Notes under the pieces: generated by a model
The model's input: only the letters and a program-made list of their open reading frames with translations
Told to the model about the DNA's origin: nothing
Databases searched by the model: none
NCBI RefSeq assembly: GCF_012927355.1
Contig: NZ_JABBGK010000001.1
Location: forward strand, 1 to 64,000
Length of the DNA: 64,000 bases
Source: Rhizobium terricola
GTDB taxonomy: Bacteria > Pseudomonadota > Alphaproteobacteria > Rhizobiales > Rhizobiaceae
Direction: 5' to 3'
Shown: piece after piece, positions 54,598 to 63,598 of the stretch
Position numbering within the stretch: position 1 is the stretch's first letter
How the letters are laid out: each line of letters opens with the position of its first letter
Position numbers and translations under genes: made by a program

Positions 54598-55262
54598 GTC
54601 ACCTCGAGCCGCGTTGCAAACAGCTTGCTCATGTCGGTCCCTGCCGGATCGTTGAAGAAGGCTTCGGTGAGGCTCGCCTGGTTCTGGGCGAGAACCTCGT
54701 CCGGATCCGGCCGCACGACGGTGCGCTTGCAGGTCTTGAAGCCATCGCCTTCCGTCTGCATGTCGTCGTCCCGGGCGAAGTCGATCGCCGTATACATCGT
54801 CGGATCGTAGACGCCGATGCTCAGCTTGCCCTTGAGGGGCAGCGACTTCTCCGGCTTGACGACGAAGAAGACCAGAAGCTGGTTTTCCTTGAAGTCGACG
54901 TGAAAGGTCTCCGGTTTCGCGACGGTAACCGGCGCGCCGTCGCGGCTGATCGAGGTGAAGTAGCTGTAGTCGGCGAGCGAGGTGCGGATCGTGTTGGCGA
55001 TCTCGTTCAGCTCGCTGTGATCGAGCTTCAGGTCGCTGTTCTTGTCGAAGTCCATGAGGACGCTCGAGGAGAAGACGTCGTCGAAGCGCCAGACATTGCG
55101 CAATTCCGAGACCGTGCCGTCGGTGCCGGAAATCACCTCGAGGCGCGCTTCTGCAAAGACATGCGGATGCGCAAGGGCCGGCAGCGGCGTGCCCAGCAAT
55201 GCCGCGATCAATGCAAACCGTCTCTTCATGCCGTCTTCGCCCTTGCGCCCGATTCCCAGCAT
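54591..55262 (-). CDS. DUF1007 family periplasmic protein
   Basis: A 223-residue secreted protein. ATG 55262 is chosen for the GAGGAGG just upstream; ATG 55229 (MKRRFALIAALL) is an alternative that gives a more compact signal peptide. Cleavage is expected after PALA, leaving mature HPHVFAEARLEV, the HPH start being diagnostic for DUF1007. An EF-hand-like DFDKNSDLKLDHSE (about 90-105 from the first start) could bind a divalent metal. It is coupled to the NicO-type exporter and is probably its periplasmic partner. Confidence 0.88.
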   Translation of the reverse strand: MLGIGRKGEDGMKRRFALIAALLGTPLPALAHPHVFAEARLEVISGTDGTVSELRNVWRFDDVFSSSVLMDFDKNSDLKLDHSELNEIANTIRTSLADYSYFTSISRDGAPVTVAKPETFHVDFKENQLLVFFVVKPEKSLPLKGKLSIGVYDPTMYTAIDFARDDDMQTEGDGFKTCKRTVVRPDPDEVLAQNQASLTEAFFNDPAGTDMSKLFATRLEVTC

Positions 55263-55314
55263 CTTCCTCCTCGATAAATTCGACGGAAATGGGACCTCGC
55301 CGCGTCGATCACAC

Positions 55315-56208
55315 TCACGTGTGCTGGCGGAACCAGCCATGCAGGTAATCGACGAAGGCGCGCACCTTGGCGGGCAGGTAGCGGCGATGGGGATAGACGG
55401 CGTAGATCCCGCGGTCCTTCGGCAGGTAGTCGTCGAAGAGCGAGACCAGTTCGCCGTTCTCGATATAGGGCCGAGCGATGAAGTCGGGAATCATCGCGAC
55501 GCCGAGGCCGGCGCGGGCGGCGCGCAGGGTCGCTTGCGGGCTGTTGACCTCGATCGGGCCGCTGACGGCGATCGAGATCGCGCCGCCATCCGGATCGACG
55601 AATCGCACGGTGTTGTGGGATCGGGTATTGGTGTCGATCAGCACCGGGACGCGGGACAGTTCCTGCGGATGCTTCAACGGTCCGTGCTTGGCGACGAAGT
55701 CGGGCGTGGCGCAGGCGTAGACGCGAAAATCCGAGAGCTTCTTGGCGATCAGACCCGAATCATCGAGCCTGGTGATGCGGATGGCGAGATCGAAACCCTC
55801 TTCGACGAGGTCGACGAAGCGGTCTTCGGCGACTATCTCCAGCGAAAGATCCGGATGCTCGCGCGAAAAATCGATCAGCGACTGGCCGACCTCGGCATCG
55901 ATGAAGGTGCGCGGCACCGTGACCTTCAGCTTGCCCTTGAGGTCCGTGGTGTTTTCCCGCACGAGATCGGCCAGGCTGTCGATCTCTTTGAGGATTTCGG
56001 TCGCGCTGCGGTAGTAGGTATGGCCCGCCTCGGTCAGGGAGAACTGGCGTGTGGTCCGGTTCAAGAGCAGGGCGCCGAGCTCGTCTTCCAGTTCGCGGAC
56101 ATATTTGGACAGCAAGGCCTTCGAGCGGCCGGTCTTGCGGGCGGCTGCCGAAAAGCCCTCCGCTTCGACCACATCGATAAAGGCGCGGATGCGCGTCAGC
56201 GTGTCCAT
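55315..56208 (-). CDS. LysR family transcriptional regulator
   Basis: A 297-residue LysR protein of the AaeR/DmlR-like subgroup. The HTH is at residues 1-60 (RIRAFIDVVEAEGFSAAARK, SKALLSKYVRELEDELGALL), and the effector domain at about 90-290 (VTVPRTFIDAEVGQSLIDF, AARAGLGVAMIPDF). It is followed, not preceded, by the DUF1007-NicO genes, whose start is only 52 nt away on the same strand, so it might be co-transcribed with them; a link is not otherwise evident. The effector is unknown. Confidence 0.9.
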   Translation of the reverse strand: MDTLTRIRAFIDVVEAEGFSAAARKTGRSKALLSKYVRELEDELGALLLNRTTRQFSLTEAGHTYYRSATEILKEIDSLADLVRENTTDLKGKLKVTVPRTFIDAEVGQSLIDFSREHPDLSLEIVAEDRFVDLVEEGFDLAIRITRLDDSGLIAKKLSDFRVYACATPDFVAKHGPLKHPQELSRVPVLIDTNTRSHNTVRFVDPDGGAISIAVSGPIEVNSPQATLRAARAGLGVAMIPDFIARPYIENGELVSLFDDYLPKDRGIYAVYPHRRYLPAKVRAFVDYLHGWFRQHT

Positions 56209-56755
56209 TGTCGGGTATCCTCCAAAGCTGTGCGCGAATTGTGAACATAGCTGCCGGATTGTTCAATCATTTTTCTGTCGCAGGGGTCAAAAAACGCTTG
56301 ATTATGACCGCGAACATTCTTATCTCCCTCTCTGCCCAAAGTCGCACGTGCCTGTGGGTGTCCGCCGACCCTCGAACTGGGATTCGTCCCTAAGGTGAGG
56401 TCATCGGTAAGGTACCTGGAACTAACCCCTCCAGTCGCTATTCCGGCCAACCGGGAAATGCGAGGACATCTTGAAGCAACGACGGTGCGGGCCTTTCTGG
56501 TTCTCTGCCGGCTTTCCATCAGCCGGGGTACTGAAGAGGCACACCATCATTGCCGGAAGTGCGGTCGGGTTTCCCACCAATCCATGGCAGACAAAGCCGA
56601 ATCTATCGTCCTTGGCAGGGCGTTGATTCACTATTTGCGCGTCGAGCGTCGTTCAAGGTTCCGGGGTCTCCACCGGCTGGTTCCTGATCGTACGCCCGTA
56701 TGCCCTTTGTCCTCCAGCGTTTCGCCGGAGCTTTGGAACTATAGGGAATTCGATC
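56209..56755 (+). promoter_or_regulatory. Long 5' region of ornithine decarboxylase; speF-type leader candidate
   Basis: A stretch of 547 nt without an obvious gene precedes the decarboxylase. A conserved speF leader RNA upstream of alphaproteobacterial ornithine decarboxylase genes is known, and this region is placed for it. Visible stems are CCGGCT / AGCCGG (56508-56513 and 56521-56526) and CTCCaGCG / CGCcGGAG (56712-56719 and 56723-56730), the latter close to the Shine-Dalgarno AGGGAA. Paired GGTTCC and GGAAC elements occur between 56650 and 56740. The assignment rests on context; the consensus was not checked. Confidence 0.5.
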
Positions 56756-57889
56756 ATGACCACTGCTCGCATCCTCGACTTCATCAACACCCGACGTCCG
56801 GAAGGTCCCTGCCTCGTGGTCGACCTCGACGTGGTGCGTGAAAATTACGGTGCTTTCCGTCACGCCCTGCCGGACAGCTCGATCTACTACGCCGTCAAGG
56901 CCAACCCGGCTCCGGAAATCCTGAAGCTGCTCGCCTCGCTGGGCTCGAGCTTCGACTGCGCATCGGTCGCCGAAATCCAGATGGCGCTTGATGCCGGTGC
57001 GACCGCGGAGCGCATCTCCTACGGCAACACGATCAAGAAGGAACGGGACATTGCCCGTGCGCACGCACTCGGCATCAACCTGTTCGCCGTCGACAGCCAC
57101 GAGGAAGTCGAGAAGGTTGCCCGTGCGGCTCCCGGCGCCCGAGTGTTCTGCCGCGTGCTGACCGACGGCGAAGGTGCGGAATGGCCGCTGTCGCGCAAGT
57201 TCGGCTGCGTGCCGCAGATGGCCGTCGACGTGCTCGTCTACGCCCACCAGCTCGGCCTCGACTCGTTCGGCGTGTCGTTCCATGTCGGTTCGCAGATGAC
57301 CAAGGTCGATGCCTGGGATTCAGCGCTCGCCGATGCCAAGCGCGTCTTCACCTCGCTCGCCAAGCAGGGCATCCACCTGCAGATGGTCAACATGGGCGGC
57401 GGTTTCCCGACCAAGTATCTGCGCGACATCCCGTCGGCGGAAGCCTATGGCCGTGCGATCTCCGGTGCGCTGAAAAAGCATTTCGGCAATCACATCCCGC
57501 AGACGATCATCGAGCCGGGCCGCGGCATGGTCGGCAATGCCGGCGTGATCAAGGCCGAAGTCGTGCTGGTCTCGAAGAAGTCGGACAATGACGAACATCG
57601 TTGGGTCTTCCTCGACATCGGCAAGTTCGGCGGTCTGGCTGAAACGATGGACGAGGCGATCCGCTATCCGATCCGCACCGCGCGTGACGCGGACGAGATG
57701 GAGCCCTGCGTGCTCGCCGGTCCGACCTGCGATTCGGCCGACGTGCTCTACGAGAAGAACATGTATCCGCTGCCGGTCTCGCTGACGATCGGCGACGAGG
57801 TTCTGATCGAGGGAACGGGCGCCTACACGACGACCTATTCGGCAGTCGCCTTCAACGGTTTCGAACCGCTCAAGGCCTACGTCATCTAA
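56756..57889 (+). CDS. odc: Ornithine (lysine/ornithine) decarboxylase, PLP-dependent
   Basis: A 377-residue fold-III (alanine-racemase-type) decarboxylase, the short eukaryote-like form found in alphaproteobacteria. The PLP Schiff-base Lys48 is in YYAVKANPAP. PLP-phosphate contacts are in NMGGGFPTKY and EPGRGMVGNAG, the stacking His is in FHVGSQM, and catalytic Cys is in GPTCDSADVLY of the second subunit. It converts ornithine to putrescine, feeding polyamine synthesis. Length and sequence fit the ODC group that may also accept lysine. The long leader suggests polyamine-responsive control. Confidence 0.94.
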   Translation: MTTARILDFINTRRPEGPCLVVDLDVVRENYGAFRHALPDSSIYYAVKANPAPEILKLLASLGSSFDCASVAEIQMALDAGATAERISYGNTIKKERDIARAHALGINLFAVDSHEEVEKVARAAPGARVFCRVLTDGEGAEWPLSRKFGCVPQMAVDVLVYAHQLGLDSFGVSFHVGSQMTKVDAWDSALADAKRVFTSLAKQGIHLQMVNMGGGFPTKYLRDIPSAEAYGRAISGALKKHFGNHIPQTIIEPGRGMVGNAGVIKAEVVLVSKKSDNDEHRWVFLDIGKFGGLAETMDEAIRYPIRTARDADEMEPCVLAGPTCDSADVLYEKNMYPLPVSLTIGDEVLIEGTGAYTTTYSAVAFNGFEPLKAYVI

Positions 57890-57981
57890 GGTTCGACCAG
57901 ACCTTTCGACGACCGCGCCGGCTCGACCGGCGCGGCGCAACACACCATCATCGGAAACACTTCTTGGTACGGGAGGCCGCC

Positions 57982-58575
57982 ATGGCCGCTGTTCTGGACG
58001 TCGTGCGCGCATTTTTTGCGCCTACACCTACCTTTGTCATCGATGTTGAAACGCCGGCCGACGTCGTCGCCCGGGAGGCCCTGCTCGATCGCGCCATGGG
58101 CCCCGAGCGAAAGATGAAATCGTCGGAGAAGATCCGTCAGGGGCGCCTGCCGGCCGTAGGCCTGGCACTGGTCGCTCGGGACCGTTCGGGTCGCGTGATC
58201 GGGACCGTCCGCCTGTGGAATGTCGAGGCCGGCGTGTCGCGCGAGGGCCAGACAATCGATGCGCTGCTGCTTGGGCCATTGGCGGTCGATCCTTCCCACG
58301 AAGGCAAGGGCATCGGTTCGGCGCTGATGCGCGCGGCCCTCATCGAGGCGCGCAAGCGCGAGCACGGCGCCGTCCTGCTGGTCGGTGATGCCGCCTATTA
58401 CGAGCGGTTCGGCTTTTTCGCGGAAAAGGCACAGCATCTGGTCATGCCGGGCCCCTTCTCCCGCGAACGCTTCCTGGCGCTCGAGCTCAAGGCGGGCTGG
58501 CTCGACGGGGCGGCGGGCATGATCGTCGCGTCCGGTCGCAAGCTGTCGCAGCCGGGGCGTCGTCGCGCTGCCTGA
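57982..58575 (+). CDS. GNAT N-acetyltransferase (YhbS-like)
   Basis: A 197-residue acetyltransferase. An N-terminal FVIDVETPADVVAREALLDRAMG segment is followed by the acetyl-CoA loop LGPLAVDPSHEGKGIGSALMRAAL (about 98-121) and GDAAYYERFGFF, typical of the YhbS/putative acetyltransferase family. ATG 57982 has GGGAGG five nt upstream. It follows the decarboxylase by 92 nt with a GC hairpin between (GCGCCGG / CCGGCGC near 57915-57932), so it may be read through. In some alphaproteobacteria this gene follows ornithine decarboxylase; polyamine acetylation would be a guess. Confidence 0.88.
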   Translation: MAAVLDVVRAFFAPTPTFVIDVETPADVVAREALLDRAMGPERKMKSSEKIRQGRLPAVGLALVARDRSGRVIGTVRLWNVEAGVSREGQTIDALLLGPLAVDPSHEGKGIGSALMRAALIEARKREHGAVLLVGDAAYYERFGFFAEKAQHLVMPGPFSRERFLALELKAGWLDGAAGMIVASGRKLSQPGRRRAA

Positions 58576-58597
58576 GGCGTCCTGATGGACTGATGTC

Positions 58598-58624
58598 GGG
58601 ATTTGGCGGCGCCCGTCGGGCGCC
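58598..58624 (+). terminator. GC hairpin after the acetyltransferase
   Basis: CGGCGCCC and GGGCGCCG pair around a short GT(C) loop, about 25 nt after the acetyltransferase stop. No U-run follows, so termination strength is uncertain. The remaining 270 nt before the porin gene contain an inverted TCGTGA / TCACGA pair around 58832-58852 that may be a regulator site. Confidence 0.5.
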
Positions 58625-58897
58625 GTTCGGTGCTATTGTTAGCTGGTCCGTCTTCGCTCCGCGGGGAGACTTTGCGGGCAAGTGCTCCGCCCCGGTAGTG
58701 TGGGGGCATCCTTCTGTTTTTATTGGTAAACCCTCCCGTTTTCGCCCGTGTCACCTGTGCATCACCGCAGAAAAATCGACATTCGGTCGGAACAAATCCC
58801 CCTCTCGCGCTTGTTAGGGCTTCGTGATGTGTACGTCACGATCAAGCTTTTGCCGGATCCTGCTCAGGGCGGGCCTGCATGAAAGGGAGTTCATACC

Positions 58898-59536
58898 ATG
58901 ATGAAGAAGCTAGGATTGAGTGCGGCGGCACTCGTCGTTTCGGCCGTAGCAGCCTTCTCCGCGGATGCCGTCTACGAGGCGCCGCCTGCTCCGCCGCAGG
59001 CTGTCGAAGCCACCCCGGTCTTCAGCTGGGATGGTGCCTATATCGGTCTCCATGGCGGCTATGCCTGGGGCAATGGCGACTTCTTTGACGGAACGGGTGA
59101 GGCCTCGGACGATTTCGACGGTGGCCGCTTCGGTGGTTTCGTCGGCTATAACTGGGGCTTCGGCAGCAATGCCGTTGTCGGTCTCGAAGGCGACCTGAAC
59201 TATGACTGGAACAAGAACGGCTATGGGGCGGTCGATGTCGGCACGGGCTTCAGTGGCTCGGTTCGCGCGCGCGCTGGCTATGCAATGGACCGTGCGCTGC
59301 TCTACGCAGCCGGTGGCTGGACCGCGACGAACTTCTCGGTTGACGGTGGCGGTTTCGACGAAAGCGAAACCCTGCATGGCTGGACGATCGGCGCCGGCGT
59401 CGACTATGCCGTCACCGACCGGGTCTTCACTCGCCTCGAATATCGTTACAACGACTATTTCGAGAAGGACATCGGCGGGGTCGACACCGACTTCAACCAG
59501 CATGTCGTGAATGTCGGCCTCGGCGTAAAATTCTGA
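58898..59536 (+). CDS. Omp25/RopB-like outer membrane beta-barrel protein
   Basis: A 212-residue outer-membrane protein. A signal peptide spans residues 1-22 (MMKKLGLSAAALVVSAVAAF, cleavage near SADA). A Pro-rich linker is followed by an eight-strand barrel with alternating hydrophobic residues: FSWDGAYIGLHGGYAWG, FGGFVGYNWGFGSNAVVGLEG, ALLYAAGGWTATNF, RVFTRLEYRYNDY. It ends VVNVGLGVKF with the terminal Phe used by the BAM machinery. Such proteins are abundant Rhizobiales surface proteins that stabilise the envelope. AAGGGAG precedes ATG 58898. Confidence 0.93.
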   Translation: MMKKLGLSAAALVVSAVAAFSADAVYEAPPAPPQAVEATPVFSWDGAYIGLHGGYAWGNGDFFDGTGEASDDFDGGRFGGFVGYNWGFGSNAVVGLEGDLNYDWNKNGYGAVDVGTGFSGSVRARAGYAMDRALLYAAGGWTATNFSVDGGGFDESETLHGWTIGAGVDYAVTDRVFTRLEYRYNDYFEKDIGGVDTDFNQHVVNVGLGVKF

Positions 59537-59625
59537 CCGAAGGCTACAACTGCCGAAATACCGTGATCGCCCGACTTTGCCTGCCAGGCAAAGCCGGGCG
59601 TTTCATTTGCCGGGATACCTGCCGG

Positions 59626-60477
59626 TCAGAAGCGTTCCTCGTTTTCCTTCGCGAGGGCTTCGAGCGCCTGGGAATCAGGCATGTAGGTGCCGGTCTGATC
59701 GTTCCACCGATAGGTGACGGAGACCAGGCGTTCTGGTGCCGGTACGGGCAGGGGTTCGTCGCAGGCCTCATCCACCTTCTCCTCCGTGACCCTGACCGAC
59801 ACGTGGATGGCTGCCCGCTTGCCGTCCGTGCCCGGTTCGACGGCAGTCGCCGGCGTCTGGGTGCGGTTGAGGCCGCAAAAGCGCTCCGAAAGCGTCAGCA
59901 CTTCGTCGACCGTCGTCAGCTTGTCCGCCTCCGCCAGGACGAGGTTGGTGATCCGGTAGCTCTGGCTGGAATTCCAGTGGCTGCTTTCTGTGGCAATGAG
60001 GACGGCACCGTCACTGAGCGTTTGGATGGCCGGCTCGGCAAAACCGTTGTCGCGGTCAAGGCCGACATCGATGGCGTCGATGAGGCGAGGCGTGTCCTCC
60101 AGCGCATATACGGCGAGGATTGTAGGGGTCTCGGCCGTGTCCGTGGCGGGCGCGAGGCCGAAGAGGACGGCCAGCCGTTGCTTGCCGTCCCGTTCGAAAG
60201 CGACGGTTTCGACACCGTCCATGCCGATGCCGTCCGGCCAATCGGTTTCCAGCTCCCAGTCCTGGGCATAGGCTTCGTCGAGTGTGTGGCCGGTCCATGC
60301 CATGCCATCGGGCTGCAGGTCGGGGACAAAGCGCCTCGCAAGGTCGAAATAGGTCATGCCCGGTGCGCCTGTCACCGGATCACTTAGGCTGGCCATCGTG
60401 CCACTTTCTGCCCGGGCGGTCTGCGGGGGCAGGTTGAGAAGCAGGAGAATCGAGAAGACGTTGAGAAGGGAGCGCAT
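59626..60477 (-). CDS. Secreted hypothetical protein
   Basis: A 283-residue protein with an N-terminal signal peptide (residues 1-23, LLNVFSILLLLNLPPQTARA). No catalytic motif was recognised. It contains FDLARRFVPDLQPDGMAW, ERDGKQRLAVLFGLAP and a Cys pair (ERFCGLNR, DEACDEPLP) that may form a disulphide. The mixed beta sequence and Asp/Gly turns would fit a periplasmic beta-propeller-like or lipoprotein-assembly fold, but this is only an impression. It is convergent with the porin gene. Confidence 0.75.
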   Translation of the reverse strand: MRSLLNVFSILLLLNLPPQTARAESGTMASLSDPVTGAPGMTYFDLARRFVPDLQPDGMAWTGHTLDEAYAQDWELETDWPDGIGMDGVETVAFERDGKQRLAVLFGLAPATDTAETPTILAVYALEDTPRLIDAIDVGLDRDNGFAEPAIQTLSDGAVLIATESSHWNSSQSYRITNLVLAEADKLTTVDEVLTLSERFCGLNRTQTPATAVEPGTDGKRAAIHVSVRVTEEKVDEACDEPLPVPAPERLVSVTYRWNDQTGTYMPDSQALEALAKENEERF

Positions 60478-60600
60478 CGGGCCGATCGTTCGAAGCGGAC
60501 AATTGTGGTCATGCTAGCGCAGAATCGGAACGGCGGAAATGCATGGATTTAGCCACGGGTGCTCCCCCCAGATCCGGAGGCCCCATCATTTCCCGGCGGC

Positions 60601-60630
60601 TTGACATGTGACAAAAGAGTCACCTATTTT
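60601..60630 (+). promoter_or_regulatory. Promoter with ArsR operator; leaderless transcript
   Basis: The -35 element TTGACA (60601-60606) and -10 element TATTTT (60625-60630) are 18 nt apart. The ATG is only 7 nt after the -10 element, so transcription should begin at or within a base of the start codon. A perfect GTGAC-N6-GTCAC (60608-60623) fills the spacer, where a repressor would block polymerase. This is the likely autoregulatory site of the downstream ArsR-type protein. Confidence 0.7.
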
Positions 60631-60637
60631 GCTCGCC

Positions 60638-61423
60638 ATGGACGATGATGTTTTTGCGGCCCTGAGCCATCCGGTGCGACGCTCGCTGCTCGACCTCCTG
60701 AAGGAACGGGACGGCCGGACGCTCGGCGAGTTGGAAAGCCATTTCCCGCTCACCCGGTTTGGAGTGATGAAGCATCTGAAAGTCCTGGAGTCCGCCCATC
60801 TCGTCAGTTGCCGGAAAGTCGGACGCGAGAAGCTGCACTTCCTCAATACTGTGCCCATTCAGGAGATCAGCGATCGGTGGATATCGCGCTACACGGCGCC
60901 GTTTGCCCGCTCGCTGCTCGACATCAAGTCCATTGCCGAGTCATTCGAGAGGGAAAAGACCATGACCAAGGCTGTTTCACCGAGACATGTTTACGAGCTC
61001 TATATCCGCGCATCCGCCGAGACCGTCTGGCAGATAATAACCGACGACGAGAAGACGCCACTCTGGCAGCACTTCAACATGACGTCCCACACCGATTGGA
61101 GTGTCGGTGGCGAGTATGCCTGGATGATGGGCGACAAGGTGGCGATCGGCGGCCGGATCGTCGAGATGCAGCAGCCCGGCAAACTGGTTCTGACCTTCAG
61201 TGCGCAATGGGCGCCGGACGTGGCGGCGGATCAGCCGTCGCGCGTAACCTTCGAGATCGTGCCGATCTCCGAGGACGCGTGCAAGCTTACGCTGGTCCAT
61301 GATGATTTCGCCGGCGAGACGGCGACGAGCAAGGCCGTGGTCGGCGGGTGGCCGGAGTCGCTGTCCCGGCTCAAGACGCTCGCCGAAACCGGCGAGCCTT
61401 TCATGTTGGACCGCGCGGGCTAA
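60638..61423 (+). CDS. ArsR HTH fused to an SRPBCC (AHSA1) domain
   Basis: A 261-residue protein. The ArsR winged helix is at residues 1-85 (DVFAALSHPVRRSLLDLLKE, HFPLTRFGVMKHLKVLESAH), without metalloid-binding Cys. A SRPBCC/AHSA1 hydrophobic-pocket domain follows at about 112-250 (HVYELYIRASAETVWQIITD, KLTLVHDDFAGE, SLSRLKTLAETG). ATG 60638 is chosen because it follows the promoter directly. An in-frame ATG at 60962 has GAGAGGG eight nt upstream and could yield the SRPBCC domain alone. Fusions of this type probably sense a small hydrophobic ligand and repress their own promoter. Confidence 0.88.
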   Translation: MDDDVFAALSHPVRRSLLDLLKERDGRTLGELESHFPLTRFGVMKHLKVLESAHLVSCRKVGREKLHFLNTVPIQEISDRWISRYTAPFARSLLDIKSIAESFEREKTMTKAVSPRHVYELYIRASAETVWQIITDDEKTPLWQHFNMTSHTDWSVGGEYAWMMGDKVAIGGRIVEMQQPGKLVLTFSAQWAPDVAADQPSRVTFEIVPISEDACKLTLVHDDFAGETATSKAVVGGWPESLSRLKTLAETGEPFMLDRAG

Positions 61424-61448
61424 GCCCGCGCTTGTCTGCGGGCGGCGA

Positions 61449-63290
61449 TCAGGCCGCCCGTCCGGACGCGATCTGCTGATCGGGCTCGCCAGAGCGGATC
61501 GACGTGCGGCGGTTGAGCTTGAAGCGGCCGACCAGTGTCGTGAGGTGAGCCGCACCTTCTGCCAGCGTGTGGCTGATTGCGGTCGTTTCTTCGACCATCG
61601 CGGCGTTTTGCTGGGTCATCTGGTCGATGTTGTTGATCGCGGAGCTGATCTCCTGCAGGCCGACGGACTGTTCGCGCGCCGCCGTGGCGATGGCATCGAT
61701 GTTGGAATCGACGCGAGCGACGAAACCCTGGATCTGGTCGAGTGCCTGGCCGGTCTCGCCGACGAGCTTCACGCCTGAGGCGACCTCGACGGTGGAATTG
61801 ACGATCAATCCCTTGATCTCGCGAGCGGCCGTGGCCGAACGCTGGGCGAGTTCGCGCACTTCCTGAGCGACGACGGCAAAGCCCTTGCCGGCTTCACCCG
61901 CACGGGCGGCCTCGACGCCGGCATTCAGCGCCAGCAGGTTGGTCTGGAAGGCGATTTCGTCGATGACCGAGATGATCTGGCTGATTTCGGAGGAAGCCTT
62001 CTCGATGCGCTGCATGGCGCTGATCGCGTCACGCACAACTTCGCCTGAGGACGCGGCGCATTCCTTGGCGTCGCGCACCAGGTTGCGGGTGTCGAGGGTT
62101 CGTTCGGCAGACGAGCGCACCGTCGCGGTGACCTGTTCCAGGGCGGCCGAGGTCTCTTCAAGCGCGGCGGCCTGCTGCTCCGTGCGCTGGGACAGGTTGT
62201 CTGCGGCTGCGCGCATCTCCTGGCCGTTGTCGTAGAGGCTGCGGGTCTCGTCGAGCACTTGCTCGAGCGTGGCCTGGAACGTGGCGATCGAATTGTTGAA
62301 GTCCCGGCGCAGCGGTTCGAAATGCGGCTCGAAGGGCTCGTCGATGGTCAGGCGGATGTTGCATTCGGCGAGGCGATTGAGGCCGGCGCCGAGCGCTTCG
62401 ACGACCATCTGCAATGACTCCGCCTCCTTCACGCGCCGTTCTTCGCGCGCTGCACGTTCGCTCTCGGTGAGCGCTCGGGCGTGCGTTGCCTGTGCTTCCA
62501 GCCGCTGCTTCTCGAGACCGGCAAGGCGGAAGACCTCTACGGCGTTTGCTATATCGCCGATCTCGTCCTTGCGGTTCGAGTAGGGGACGGCACGGTCATA
62601 TTCGCCGCCCGCCATGTCGGTCATGAAGCTGCTGATGCCGCCGAGCGGATTGAGCGCGCGCTGCCGGATGAAAAAGACGGCGCCGAGCGCCATTAGGATC
62701 AGCGCCGAACCGCCCGCGAGTGCGAGCATCTCCATCATCGCGGTCTGGCCGGCAGCATAGTCTTCCCGGGTCTTCAGGTAGGCGTTGGACATGTCGACGA
62801 GTTCGTTGACCGCTTTTTCGTGGGTGTGGAAGCTTTCCTTGAGCGCAGGAAGAGAGGCCGCCACAGCGGTTGCGTTGCCTTTGCTCGCTGCGGGAATGTA
62901 AGCGTTGTTGACTTCGTTCCAGAAGATGTCGCCCTTGGTCAAAACATCCGAGTAGAGCTTCGAGGAAAGCTCGGCGGGAAGCGTCGAATTCTTCCAGTAT
63001 TCACGCCGTTCGGCGTACAGCCCCTTCAGAACCTCGAGCCGTGCGAGGTTGGCTTGGGCGGTATCCGGATGCAGCGCTGTTTCGCTGGTCAGCGAGTAGG
63101 CTTCGGTGAGGTAGAGCGGCGGCGGCAGGATATCCGCGATCAGGTCTTTTCCGTCGACGATCTCATGATAGATCGGGCCGTTGATCTTCAGCGTCTGCAG
63201 GGTCTGCATGCCGATCCCGACGGTGGCGACAAGACCGGCGGCCAGCGCCAGCCCTGCGGAAGTGACCATGAAAGAGATATTGAAGCGCAT
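61449..63290 (-). CDS. Methyl-accepting chemotaxis protein
   Basis: A 613-residue transducer. Helix 1 is at about 8-28 ([20 protein letters not shown]), a periplasmic helical-bundle sensor covers about 35-185, and helix 2 lies at 190-212. Two HAMP-like segments follow ([21 protein letters not shown] and [21 protein letters not shown]). The signalling tip is [22 protein letters not shown] with [23 protein letters not shown], near 465-510. There is no obvious C-terminal CheR-binding pentapeptide. The ATG at 63290 is chosen because MRFNISFM begins the helix. The ligand is unknown. Confidence 0.93.
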   Translation of the reverse strand: MRFNISFMVTSAGLALAAGLVATVGIGMQTLQTLKINGPIYHEIVDGKDLIADILPPPLYLTEAYSLTSETALHPDTAQANLARLEVLKGLYAERREYWKNSTLPAELSSKLYSDVLTKGDIFWNEVNNAYIPAASKGNATAVAASLPALKESFHTHEKAVNELVDMSNAYLKTREDYAAGQTAMMEMLALAGGSALILMALGAVFFIRQRALNPLGGISSFMTDMAGGEYDRAVPYSNRKDEIGDIANAVEVFRLAGLEKQRLEAQATHARALTESERAAREERRVKEAESLQMVVEALGAGLNRLAECNIRLTIDEPFEPHFEPLRRDFNNSIATFQATLEQVLDETRSLYDNGQEMRAAADNLSQRTEQQAAALEETSAALEQVTATVRSSAERTLDTRNLVRDAKECAASSGEVVRDAISAMQRIEKASSEISQIISVIDEIAFQTNLLALNAGVEAARAGEAGKGFAVVAQEVRELAQRSATAAREIKGLIVNSTVEVASGVKLVGETGQALDQIQGFVARVDSNIDAIATAAREQSVGLQEISSAINNIDQMTQQNAAMVEETTAISHTLAEGAAHLTTLVGRFKLNRRTSIRSGEPDQQIASGRAA

Positions 63291-63535
63291 GAGCTTGCTT
63301 TCCGTGGCACGCCAAGCGTCAAGGGCAGCGGGAAACGCGGAACATACGCAATTCGCTGACAACCGGGCCGGTTGGCTGGATCTTTGAAAGGTGACGCCGG
63401 CGTCCGACCGCATGTTTGGCTGGCCACGCGGCAAGAGTGCCGGACAAAGCAAAAACTAGTCGGCATGAATTACCGATGCGTTAAGGTATATGTTCCGTGA
63501 AGAAAAATAACGTCGTAAACATCCTAAAAAGCAAA
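63291..63535. other. Gene-free region between chemoreceptor and WD40 genes
   Basis: About 245 nt upstream of the chemoreceptor on the minus strand, AT-richer than the surroundings near 63440-63530. It probably holds the chemoreceptor promoter. No coding sequence or RNA gene was recognised. Confidence 0.5.
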
Positions 63536-63565
63536 AGAGCCCCGGTTGAGGGGCTCTCTTCTTAT
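63536..63565 (-). terminator. Intrinsic terminator of the WD40 gene
   Basis: Stem AGAGCCCC / GGGGCTCT (63536-63543 and 63550-63557) with loop GGTTGA. On the minus strand it is followed by TTTGCTTTTT, and on the plus strand by CTTCTT. It lies about 35 nt after the WD40 gene stop. Confidence 0.85.
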
Positions 63566-63598
63566 CTATACATCGGATTTTAGAGAATTATAATTCAA

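Noticed and set aside
56395..56841. A 148-codon frame through the decarboxylase leader
   Set aside because: No good start site, odd Cys/His/Arg-rich composition, and it overlaps the first 86 nt of the decarboxylase out of frame. It is kept only as a curiosity under the leader finding.
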